This document shows, piece after piece, positions 1 through 5,844 of a DNA stretch of 11,383 nucleotides. The notes beneath the pieces were generated by a model. It did no database searches. It saw nothing but the letters and a program-made list of their open reading frames with translations, and was not told the origin of the DNA. The DNA is from Patescibacteria group bacterium UBA1400. Lineage in GTDB: Bacteria > Patescibacteriota > Microgenomatia > UBA1400. The stretch lies in contig DBQG01000013.1 of the NCBI GenBank assembly GCA_002305125.1, positions 34,427 to 45,809 on the forward strand, written 5' to 3'. The translations under genes and the position numbers were made by a program. Every line of letters begins with the position of its first letter. Positions within the stretch are counted from its first letter, which is position 1.

Positions 1-25
1 TTAATTTTAAATTTTTAATTTTCAT
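1..25 (-). CDS. Possible 5' end of a divergent gene leaving the left edge
   Basis: On the minus strand an ATG at 25-23 opens a frame (M-K-I-K-N-L-K-L) that stays open to the window edge. It is preceded by a good ribosome binding site, AAAGGG at minus 38-33, seven bases before the ATG. Only eight codons are visible, so no product can be named. If real, the region up to hsp20 is a divergent intergenic region. The frame is short and AT-rich enough to be chance; the Shine-Dalgarno match is the main support. Confidence 0.35.
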
Positions 26-271
26 TTCCCAACCCTTTCTTCTAACGACTAACTTTAAGTATAAACAGAGAATGTAAGAATTGCCTAAGAAATTAGTAAG
101 AAAAAGATTTTAAATTATTACGGCTTTCTTACTTTTTTCTTAAAACTTTTTAATAATAAACTTTTACTATTTAAATAGATAAATTTAATCATGAAAAATA
201 AATTAAAAATAAAACAAGAATAAAAGGTTTTAGTTAATTAAAGTTTTAAAAATTAAAGAAAGGAGGTGACT
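26..271. other. Intergenic region upstream of hsp20
   Basis: No convincing gene is visible in about 245 very AT-rich bases. It contains an inverted repeat (95-103 with 125-133), a 12-base palindrome CTATTTAAATAG at 167-178, and a weak promoter-like pair for hsp20 (TTTACT at 163-168, TTTAAT at 184-189, spacing 15, shorter than ideal). On the minus strand TATACT (63-58) could be a -10 box for the leftward gene. I see no CIRCE element (the HrcA operator common at heat-shock genes). The hsp20 Shine-Dalgarno sequence closes the region at 260-266. Confidence 0.5.
95..138. repeat. Inverted repeat with 9-bp arms next to a T run
   Basis: AGTAAGAAA at 95-103 is the exact reverse complement of TTTCTTACT at 125-133, with a 21-base spacer, and the right arm runs into six T residues (133-138). 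On the plus strand this resembles an intrinsic terminator, but the loop is long and no plus-strand gene is visible upstream. If the leftward gene at 25 is real, the repeat lies between divergent promoters and would fit an operator better. Confidence 0.35.
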
Positions 272-691
272 ATGGCAATTACAAGATGGCGAGATCCTTT
301 TTCCAGTTTAGCCCGTTTGAGTTGGCCTTTGGCTGATGAGGATGTGTGGTGGACTGATCAGGAAGGTTTGACTGTTTATGAGACCGATAATGATGTTGTG
401 GTTGAAGCTAATGTAGCTGGGGTTCCGGCTGATAAGCTTGATGTTTCTTATGAAGACGGAATCCTTTCAATTCAGGCAGAACATAAAGAAAGTGAAGATA
501 AAAAACAGCAAAAGAAAAAGGTTTATAAACAAGCCCGGGAAGCTAAATATTATTATTCTGCCTCTGTTCCTTGTCCGGTTAAGGCTGACCAGATAAAAGC
601 AGATGTAGAAAACGGAGTGCTAACGGTAACTCTTCCTAAAAAAGAAGAAACCAAACCCAAAAAAATAAAAGTTGCGGCTAAAGCCAAATAA
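272..691 (+). CDS. Small heat shock protein, Hsp20/alpha-crystallin family
   Basis: ATP-independent cytoplasmic holdase chaperone that binds unfolding proteins and keeps them refoldable. The protein is 139 aa, a normal bacterial size. A short N-terminal arm rich in W and F (residues 1-30) precedes the alpha-crystallin domain (about 31-123), which ends in the family signature around ENGVLTVTLPK (113-123). The C-terminal tail carries I-K-V (132-134), matching the I-x-I/V motif that docks into a neighbouring subunit during oligomer assembly. The start is the ATG at 272, not the GTG at 266, because the GTG's first base is the last base of a strong AAGGAGG (260-266), five bases before this ATG. 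The gene stands alone and ends at an intrinsic terminator. The linker after residue 73 is very lysine-rich. Family assignment is secure; the heat-inducible role is family knowledge. Confidence 0.95.
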   Translation: MAITRWRDPFSSLARLSWPLADEDVWWTDQEGLTVYETDNDVVVEANVAGVPADKLDVSYEDGILSIQAEHKESEDKKQQKKKVYKQAREAKYYYSASVPCPVKADQIKADVENGVLTVTLPKKEETKPKKIKVAAKAK

Positions 692-702
692 CTTTGTTTT
701 CT

Positions 703-743
703 AAAGCAGGCATCTTTAAACCAGGGTGCCTGTTTTTATTTTT
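703..743 (+). terminator. Intrinsic terminator of hsp20
   Basis: CAGGCATC (707-714) pairs with GGTGCCTG (725-732), with one T-G wobble and a 10-base loop. A/T pairs extend the base of the stem, and a T-rich run follows (733-743, broken by one A). It begins 12 bases after the hsp20 stop, so hsp20 is probably monocistronic. Confidence 0.85.
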
Positions 744-764
744 AGGTTTTTTTAAAGAAAAGTT

Positions 765-793
765 TTGAGTTTTAAGAGAAAAAATGCTATAAT
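765..793 (+). promoter_or_regulatory. Sigma70-type promoter of the ssb-carD-otsAB cluster
   Basis: A -35 box TTGAGT (765-770, 4 of 6 consensus), a 17-bp spacer, and a perfect -10 TATAAT (788-793) with an extended TGC just before it (785-787). The predicted transcription start is about 799-801. This is the best promoter in the window and sits just after the hsp20 terminator. Confidence 0.8.
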
Positions 794-797
794 TTTT

Positions 798-886
798 AAG
801 TTAGAGAAATTCTAGAAAGACATATAAAAAGTATTTTAGCAGGGTAGGAAGTTTTTCTAACTTAAAGTCTTTCTTTGTTTTACCCT
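798..886 (+). promoter_or_regulatory. Structured 5' leader of ssb with interleaved helices
   Basis: The roughly 108-nt leader can form a long hairpin: 798-809 pairs with 852-863 (12 bp, one G-U), extendable outward to 795/866 and inward to 811/850. A second complementarity, AGAAAGAC (814-821) with GTCTTTCT (867-874), starts inside the hairpin loop and ends outside it, which is a pseudoknot topology. A third, AGGGTA (841-846) with TACCCT (881-886), is also interleaved with the first. The predicted RNA 5' end coincides with the base of the first stem. I recognise no known riboswitch or leader family. The pairings are visible; folding and function are inference. Confidence 0.45.
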
Positions 887-907
887 TGGTTTTTACCCAA
901 AAAGGTT

Positions 908-1264
908 ATGGCTGTAAGAGATTTAAATAAGGTAATTTTAATTGGTAATGTAGGCGAAAACCCCAAGCTTACTACTACCAGCACCGGTAATCCTGTCTGT
1001 ACTTTTTTTATGGCTACTAACAGAACCTGGAGTCCGGCAGATTCAACTGAGAGCAAAGAAGAAACTGATTGGCATGCTATTGTTGTTTTTTCCCAGCTAG
1101 CTCAAATCTGCAGTAAAATTTTGCAAAAAGGGACGAAAGTTTTTGTTCAGGGTAGAGTTCAAACAAGAGAGTTTACAGCTGATAACGGAGAAAAGATAAG
1201 AAAAAAAGAAGTAGTAGCTTTAGATGTCATCGGTCTTGATAAAAGAAAGGAAATTAAAAAATAA
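908..1264 (+). CDS. ssb: Single-stranded DNA-binding protein (SSB), OB fold only
   Basis: Binds single-stranded DNA in replication, recombination and repair. The 118-aa protein starts with the family N-terminus (LNKVILIGNVGENP, residues 6-19), has aromatic residues typical of the ssDNA-binding surface (W41, W55), and the late OB-fold strands GTKVFVQGRVQTREF (75-89) and EVVALDVIGL (101-110). I chose the ATG at 908 because it gives the standard SSB N-terminus; the upstream TTG at 875 would add 11 unrelated residues. AAAGG (901-905) is only two bases from the ATG, so initiation looks weak. The protein stops right after the OB fold at a basic end (DKRKEIKK): it lacks the Gly/Pro/Gln-rich linker and acidic tail tip (DDDIPF-like) through which bacterial SSBs recruit partners. 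It could therefore be an accessory SSB or a PriB-like protein. It is the first gene of the cluster, and the next gene starts one base after its stop. Confidence 0.9.
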   Translation: MAVRDLNKVILIGNVGENPKLTTTSTGNPVCTFFMATNRTWSPADSTESKEETDWHAIVVFSQLAQICSKILQKGTKVFVQGRVQTREFTADNGEKIRKKEVVALDVIGLDKRKEIKK

Positions 1265-1265
1265 A

Positions 1266-1796
1266 ATGACAGAAACAAAGCAGAAAACAGCTAAATTAAA
1301 TTTTAAAACCGGAGACAAGATTATTCACTTTGGTCAGGTTTATAAAATTTTTGGTATTAAAAAAAAAGAAAATAAACAGGGTGAAAGCAGCCGAATTTTA
1401 GAGTTTAAACCCTACTTTCCCTCAGAAACAAACAGATCTCTAGTTTTTTCTATTCCTGAAGAAAACTTGGAGAAAACAAATATCAGAAAACCTTTGAGTA
1501 CTAAAACAGTAAATAAACTGTTAAGACGCTTAAGAGTCAGGTTTAAATCAGCTGATATTCCTGATGCTGGCGTATTAAGAGAAAAGTTAGATTTAAACAG
1601 TTCAGTTAAGCTGGTAAGGGTGTTAAGACAGCTGTGGCGCGACAAGCAAAACAAAGAGACTAACTTCACTAATTCAAAACAAAACGTTTTTGAGCTGGCT
1701 TTAAAAAAACTGGCCCAGGAAGTGGCCCTGGTTAAAAACATAAAATTGGATCAGGCTAAAGAAAAAATTAAACAAGAGCTTAAGAAAAGCAGCTAA
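1266..1796 (+). CDS. CarD/CdnL-family RNA polymerase-binding regulator
   Basis: CarD-type proteins bind the RNA polymerase beta subunit through an N-terminal Tudor-like (RID) domain and stabilise or tune the open promoter complex. In this 176-aa protein the RID-like domain is about residues 12-90: FKTGDKIIHFGQVYKIFGI matches the family FKvGDxVvyP...I pattern, followed by a SIPEENLEKTNIRKPLS segment and a short helix. A C-terminal helical domain (about 112-172) aligns well with mycobacterial CarD: VKLVRVLRQLWRDKQ (114-128) corresponds to its VAEVVRDLWRRDQ stretch. The wedge tryptophan that CarD inserts near the -10 element (W85 in M. tuberculosis) has no visible counterpart; the only Trp is W124 in the conserved helix. 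The ATG at 1266 lies one base after the ssb stop with no well-spaced Shine-Dalgarno sequence, so translation is probably coupled to ssb. An upstream in-frame start at 1224 would sit inside ssb and is unlikely. Confidence 0.82.
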   Translation: MTETKQKTAKLNFKTGDKIIHFGQVYKIFGIKKKENKQGESSRILEFKPYFPSETNRSLVFSIPEENLEKTNIRKPLSTKTVNKLLRRLRVRFKSADIPDAGVLREKLDLNSSVKLVRVLRQLWRDKQNKETNFTNSKQNVFELALKKLAQEVALVKNIKLDQAKEKIKQELKKSS

Positions 1797-1811
1797 CCAA
1801 AGTAGGTCGGC

Positions 1812-4019
1812 ATGGCAAAATTAATTATTGTAGCCAACAGGCTTCCGCTTAAAGTTTCTTTTAAAAAAAAGAAGTTGGTTTATAAAACCAGCGTAGGCGG
1901 TTTAGCAACAGGATTATCTTCTTTTTTTGAAAATAACCCCAGCATTTGGATTGGTTGGCCGGGAGAAGCCAAAGAAAAGTTTAAAGATAAGACAAAAGAG
2001 CTTAAAGCCAAACTAAAGGAAAAAAACTTTTATCCTGTTTTTCTTTCCCGTAGACAGATACAAAACTATTATTCAGGATTCAGCAATAAAACCATCTGGC
2101 CACTGTTTCAGTACTTTCCCCAATATACTATTTTCAAAAAACAGTTTTGGCAAGCCTATCAAGAGGTTAATCAAATTTATGCCAAAGAAGTCTTAAAACA
2201 TTTAAAACCCGGAGACCAGCTGTGGATTCATGATTATCAGTTGATGTTGCTTCCCAAACTTATAAGAGAAAGAATGCCTGAAGCTAAAATAGGTTTTTTT
2301 CTTCACATTCCTTTTCCTTCTTTTGAAATGTTTAGACTGCTACCCTGGAGGAAGCAGATTTTAAAAGGTGTTTTGGGTGCTGATTTGGTTGGCTTTCATA
2401 CCTATGATTATGTAAGACATTTTTTAAACAGCGTCCATAACTTATTTGGTTATGAGCATACACTGGGGCAGGTGCAGGCCGGGGGCAGGCTGATAAAAGT
2501 TGATCTTTTTCCTATGGGTATTGATTATCAAAAGTTTGCCCACATGGGTGAAAATAAACAAGTTAAGCAGGTTATGAAGAAAATTCAGGCAAGAACAAAA
2601 GGTAGAAAAATTATTATTTCTATTGACAGGCTTGACTATACCAAAGGGATTTTAAAACGGCTGGAAGCTTTTGAGCAGTTTTTAATTGAAAATAGAGGTT
2701 ACAGGGGAAAAGTTATTTTAATTTTAGTGGCAGTTCCTTCAAGAACCAAAGTTGAACAATATAAACAGCTTAAGCAGCAGGTGGATCAGGCGGTGAGCAG
2801 GATCAATGGCAGGTATGGGGACATTAACTGGATTCCTGTCTGGTATCTTTACAAAGCTCTTCCTTTTTCCCATCTAGCAGCTTTTTACCAGCTGGCTGAT
2901 GTGGCTTTGGTGACACCTTTAAGAGACGGTATGAACCTGATTGCCAAAGAGTATATTGTTAGCCAAGCTGACGGAAAGGGAGTCTTGGTGTTAAGCGAGA
3001 TGGCCGGAGCTGCCAAAGAGCTGGGAGAAGCTTTGATTGTTAATCCCCATAACAGGCAAAAAGTAGTCAGCAGTTTAAAGCAGGCTTTGGAGATGCCTTT
3101 AAAGGAACAAAAAGAGAGGAATCTGGTTATGCAGCAAAGGTTAAAAAGATATGACACAAAAAGATGGGCTAAAGATTTTATTGACAGCTTAAAAAAAACT
3201 AAAAAGCAGCAGCAAGGCTTAGTAGCCAGAAGATTTACCAGTGAAGTTAAAAGGAAAATGTTTAATGACTATATTTTAAGCAAAAAAAGATTTCTATTTC
3301 TTGATTATGACGGGACTTTAACAGGTTTTCATACTAAACCTAAAAAAGCGGAACCGGATAAAAACTTAAAAAAGCTTTTGCAGGCCCTGGCAGAAAATAA
3401 AAAAAACGAGGTAGTGATTATAAGCGGTAGGGATAAAAATATTTTGCAGAAATGGTTTGGAAAGATTAACGTCGGACTTATTGCTGAACATGGAATTTGG
3501 CTTAAAAAGCCAGGTAAAAATTGGGAGTTGATAGAAGAAATTGGTTCTGATTGGAAACAGGAAGTTTTACCCATCTTGGAGATTTATACTGACAGAACTC
3601 CGGGTTCTTTTATTGAAGAAAAGGACTATTCTTTAGCCTGGCATTATAGAAAAGCAGATTTAAGATTGGCCCTGTTGAGAGTGATGGAGCTTAAGGAAGA
3701 CTTAAGACATCTTGTAGCTAATCTTAATTTAGGTGTTTTAGAGGGTAATAAAGTAGTAGAAATAAAAAATGCAGGCATCAGTAAAGGCAGGGCAGTACAG
3801 TATTGGCTTAAGCAGAAAACAAAAAAGCCAACTAAAGGCAGGTTTGTGTTAGCTGTGGGTGATGATAAAACAGATGAAGATACTTTCCAGGTTCTAAAAG
3901 AAGAAAAAAACTTAAAAGTTTATACCTTAAAAGTAGGTTTTGCCATCTCTCAGGCAAAATATAATATAAATAGCCCCCAGCAAGTCAGGGAGCTTTTACA
4001 GGAGATGGCAAATATTTAA
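1812..4019 (+). CDS. otsAB: Bifunctional trehalose-6-phosphate synthase/phosphatase (OtsA-OtsB fusion)
   Basis: The fusion would make trehalose in two cytoplasmic steps: transfer of glucose from a nucleotide-sugar to glucose-6-phosphate, then dephosphorylation. The GT20 synthase domain spans about residues 1-460: NRLP (9-12), SVGGLATG (27-34), WIHDYQL (138-144), FLHIPFPSFE (163-172), DRLDYTKG (272-279, with the phosphate-binding R and K), and RDGMNLIAKEY (371-381). A basic linker (461-492) leads to the HAD-family phosphatase: DYDGT (498-502, catalytic D498 and D500), IISGR (536-540) and GDDKTDED (683-690). Key residues of both halves appear present, so both should be active. The 735-aa length fits a full fusion. 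The start has a weak AGG (1804-1806) at 5-base spacing, 15 bases after carD, indicating one transcript. Trehalose protects proteins and membranes during drying and osmotic stress. The nucleotide-sugar donor cannot be told from sequence. Confidence 0.95.
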   Translation: MAKLIIVANRLPLKVSFKKKKLVYKTSVGGLATGLSSFFENNPSIWIGWPGEAKEKFKDKTKELKAKLKEKNFYPVFLSRRQIQNYYSGFSNKTIWPLFQYFPQYTIFKKQFWQAYQEVNQIYAKEVLKHLKPGDQLWIHDYQLMLLPKLIRERMPEAKIGFFLHIPFPSFEMFRLLPWRKQILKGVLGADLVGFHTYDYVRHFLNSVHNLFGYEHTLGQVQAGGRLIKVDLFPMGIDYQKFAHMGENKQVKQVMKKIQARTKGRKIIISIDRLDYTKGILKRLEAFEQFLIENRGYRGKVILILVAVPSRTKVEQYKQLKQQVDQAVSRINGRYGDINWIPVWYLYKALPFSHLAAFYQLADVALVTPLRDGMNLIAKEYIVSQADGKGVLVLSEMAGAAKELGEALIVNPHNRQKVVSSLKQALEMPLKEQKERNLVMQQRLKRYDTKRWAKDFIDSLKKTKKQQQGLVARRFTSEVKRKMFNDYILSKKRFLFLDYDGTLTGFHTKPKKAEPDKNLKKLLQALAENKKNEVVIISGRDKNILQKWFGKINVGLIAEHGIWLKKPGKNWELIEEIGSDWKQEVLPILEIYTDRTPGSFIEEKDYSLAWHYRKADLRLALLRVMELKEDLRHLVANLNLGVLEGNKVVEIKNAGISKGRAVQYWLKQKTKKPTKGRFVLAVGDDKTDEDTFQVLKEEKNLKVYTLKVGFAISQAKYNINSPQQVRELLQEMANI

Positions 4020-4036
4020 TATAAAAACCTATAATT

Positions 4037-4080
4037 TAGCTTAGAATTAAAGCTATTCTTTACTTTTAAGAATATTTTTA
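4037..4080 (+). terminator. Weak terminator-like hairpins after otsAB
   Basis: Two adjacent short stems share one base: TAGCTT (4037-4042) with AAGCTA (4050-4055), and ATTCTT (4055-4060) with AAGAAT (4068-4073), the second followed by ATTTTTA. Both stems are only 6 bp and AT-rich, so termination may be partial. A promoter for the next gene overlaps this segment. Confidence 0.3.
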
Positions 4081-4086
4081 TATAAT
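4059..4086 (+). promoter_or_regulatory. Promoter of the 198-aa orphan gene
   Basis: TTTACT (4059-4064, 4 of 6 of the -35 consensus), a 16-bp spacer and a perfect TATAAT (4081-4086). Transcription would start near 4093, giving a leader of about 23 bases without a visible Shine-Dalgarno sequence. The surroundings are so AT-rich that chance -10 matches are common. Confidence 0.5.
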
Positions 4087-4115
4087 AATAAAAATTATAA
4101 AATAACCTATATAAA

Positions 4116-4712
4116 ATGTCTACATCTGTATATGAACAATTAAGAACAAAAGGAGTAGCTCAAAGCCCGGAGGATTTAAGGGAAATTGACAGACCTGCTT
4201 GGTTAGATGAAGAGTTAGGAGACAGATTTCAAGTTTTGCAGGACATGTTAAGGGAGAAAGGTGCAGAGCCTGCCTCTTTAACAGTAGGCAAGCTGTTGGG
4301 TTTAATAGGTATTGCTTCAGCTCATTTTATGGTAGAGCTTTTAGGTGATGAGGATTTACAGGTTGGGGAAGAGGTTGAAGTGGCTTTAGTTTTGGATAAT
4401 AACAATATAAGAGCTGAAGTTAGGGATGGAGAGATAACAGTAAGAACATCTATTGGAGTAGGCATGATTGATGACTTTAGTATTCTTTATACTTCAGGCC
4501 GATATAATGGATTAACTGGCTGTATCACAGCGAAAAAGGGAGAGCATAATGCTGGTTATGCTCAAGCCAGATACTATACTCATACAGATAACTTTGGAAG
4601 GCCTGAGTGGCAAGATTTGGGTTTTAGCTGGAATAATCCAGGTAGATATGAATCGTTTATAACAGATTTTATAGCTGAACAGCTACAACTTCAGGACCAA
4701 ACTCAAGGTTAA
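4116..4712 (+). CDS. Hypothetical acidic protein, 198 aa
   Basis: I do not recognise this protein. It is probably soluble: no signal peptide, and only one moderately hydrophobic helix-like stretch (about 58-76, KLLGLIGIASAHFMVELLG) that is too short and polar to be a confident membrane span. The N-terminal third is charged and probably helical (EQLRTKG, LREIDRPAWLDEELGDRF); the middle (82-138) alternates like beta strands (VGEEVEVALVLDNNNIRAEV, then EITVRTSIGVGM); the C-terminal third is aromatic-rich (YAQARYYTHTDNFGRPEWQDLGFSW). It has a single cysteine. With only five lysines against many Asp, Glu and Arg it stands out from its lysine-rich neighbours. The frame is long and has a promoter but no Shine-Dalgarno sequence. 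Context suggests no function: it follows otsAB and precedes a metal transporter, each apparently transcribed separately. Confidence 0.8.
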   Translation: MSTSVYEQLRTKGVAQSPEDLREIDRPAWLDEELGDRFQVLQDMLREKGAEPASLTVGKLLGLIGIASAHFMVELLGDEDLQVGEEVEVALVLDNNNIRAEVRDGEITVRTSIGVGMIDDFSILYTSGRYNGLTGCITAKKGEHNAGYAQARYYTHTDNFGRPEWQDLGFSWNNPGRYESFITDFIAEQLQLQDQTQG

Positions 4713-4757
4713 GTTAAGTTTTAGAAACTGCATCAGAAGATTTTTTAGTGGCGAAAC

Positions 4758-4802
4758 AACATAAAAACCTTTTTATGTTAAAAAGAGAGTTTAATGTTAA
4801 AA
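4758..4802 (+). promoter_or_regulatory. Palindrome and repeated half-site upstream of the ZIP gene
   Basis: AACATAAAAA (4758-4767) and TTTTTATGTT (4770-4779) form a perfect 10-bp inverted repeat with a CC centre. ATGTTAAAA at 4775-4783 recurs exactly at 4794-4802, so the gap holds one inverted and two direct AACAT/ATGTT half-sites ending 7 bases before the transporter start. This fits an operator for a dimeric metal-responsive regulator, but it is not the E. coli Zur box, whose half-sites point the other way. No T run follows, so it is not a normal terminator. Confidence 0.4.
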
Positions 4803-4809
4803 TAAGAAG

Positions 4810-5547
4810 ATGAACGGGTTAATTTTAACTTTAGCCTCTACTTTAATAATCAGCCTGGCCAGCCTGCTTGGCGTTTTTACCTTAGCAGTTAAAAAGCATA
4901 AGCTGGAACAATTTTTACTTTATTTTGTTGCTTTATCTGCCGGAGCAATGATGGGCGGTGCCTTTTTACATCTTTTGCCCGAAGCTTTGGAAAGCTTAAG
5001 TTCAGAAACTGTTTTTGCCCTGGTTCTTGCTTCTTTTTCAGCCTTTTTTATCCTGGAAAAAATATTGCACTGGCGCCATTGTCATATGGGTTTTTGTGAG
5101 TTTCATACCTTTGGCTACTTAAATCTTTTAGGAGACGCGCTTCATAACTTTATTGACGGCCTTATTATTGCTACTGGATTTAAGGTTAGTCTTGAGCTGG
5201 GCCTGGTTACTTCCCTGGCTGTTTTTTTACATGAAGTGCCTCAGGAGATTGGCGATTTTGGCGTTTTACTTTATGCCGGCTGGTCGCGAAAAAAAGCCTT
5301 GTTGGCGAATTTAATGGTGGCCTTAACAGCTGTTCTAGGAGGAGTGGTGGGTTGGCTTATTTTTGCTAAAGTTAGTCTCTTAACTTTTCTACTGATGCCT
5401 GTTGCTGCCGGCGGTTTTTTATATATCTCCGGCTCTGACCTTTTACCTGAATTAAGACAGGAAAAGGATTTATCTAAAAGCTTTTTAAGCTTCTGTCTTT
5501 TTTTAGCCGGACTGGGAATAATGTATTTACTAAAGTTAGTTTCTTAA
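4810..5547 (+). CDS. ZIP-family divalent metal transporter
   Basis: Inner-membrane transporter of the ZIP family, which moves zinc or other divalent metals (Fe, Mn) into the cytoplasm. The 245-aa protein is hydrophobic with about eight membrane segments: roughly 4-26, 35-57, 67-85, 104-124, 130-155, 163-187, 191-208 and 224-244. The metal path is visible: LGDALHNFIDG (107-117, H112, N113, D116) in the fourth segment and HEVPQEIGDFG (141-151, H141, E142, E146, D149) in the fifth. The loop between the third and fourth segments is His/Cys-rich (H87, H90, C91, H92, C96, H99), as expected for ZIP metal-sensing or delivery loops. The upstream ribosome site is weak (AAGAAG next to the ATG). The DUF4342 gene's Shine-Dalgarno sequence overlaps the stop codon, so the two are co-transcribed. 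Substrate metal cannot be assigned. Confidence 0.92.
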   Translation: MNGLILTLASTLIISLASLLGVFTLAVKKHKLEQFLLYFVALSAGAMMGGAFLHLLPEALESLSSETVFALVLASFSAFFILEKILHWRHCHMGFCEFHTFGYLNLLGDALHNFIDGLIIATGFKVSLELGLVTSLAVFLHEVPQEIGDFGVLLYAGWSRKKALLANLMVALTAVLGGVVGWLIFAKVSLLTFLLMPVAAGGFLYISGSDLLPELRQEKDLSKSFLSFCLFLAGLGIMYLLKLVS

Positions 5548-5556
5548 AGGAGGAAG

Positions 5557-5841
5557 ATGGTAAACAAAACCACTAAAGATACGTTTGAAATTAAAGGTGA
5601 GCAGCTGCTTAATAAAATCAAGGAGTTGATTAAAGAGGGGAATGTGAGAAAGATTACCATTAAAAATAAACAAGGACAGACTTTGATTGTTTTGCCACTG
5701 ACTTTAGGAGTGGTGGGGGCAGCCTTAGCTCCAGTTCTGGCAGCCATATCTACCATGGCAGTTCTTTTAAGTGAATGTACGATTGCAGTGGAAAGATATA
5801 AAAAACCGGCGGCTAAAAAAACTTTAAAAACAACAAAATAA
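5557..5841 (+). CDS. DUF4342-family small membrane-associated protein
   Basis: A 94-aa protein matching the DUF4342 pattern as I remember it: an N-terminal helix with VKGEELVEKVKELIKEGNVRRI-like sequence (here residues 11-33), two short strands ending in Gly-Gln-Thr-Leu (about 31-48), then a hydrophobic Gly/Ala/Val-rich segment (about 47-72) and a basic tail rich in K, A and T. The hydrophobic stretch could be one membrane span or a buried helix. Function is unknown; in other bacteria the domain can be fused to a UBA-like helix, which is absent here. Translation has the strongest ribosome site of this run: AAGGAGG (5547-5553), starting on the last base of the ZIP stop codon. mnmA starts three bases after the stop. 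Confidence 0.82.
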   Translation: MVNKTTKDTFEIKGEQLLNKIKELIKEGNVRKITIKNKQGQTLIVLPLTLGVVGAALAPVLAAISTMAVLLSECTIAVERYKKPAAKKTLKTTK

Positions 5842-5844
5842 CCG

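Noticed and set aside
266..271. GTG at 266 as an earlier start of hsp20.
   Set aside because: It overlaps the strong AAGGAGG that serves the ATG at 272, so it cannot be the start using that site.
875..907. TTG at 875 as the start of ssb.
   Set aside because: It adds 11 residues unlike any SSB N-terminus and has no ribosome site; the bases at 867-874 fit the leader structure.
1224..1265. Earlier start of the CarD-like gene inside ssb.
   Set aside because: It would add 14 basic residues encoded within ssb; the family domain begins just after the ATG at 1266.
4758..4779. The perfect inverted repeat as a terminator of the 198-aa gene.
   Set aside because: The loop is two bases and the right arm is followed by A residues, not a T run; an operator is more likely.
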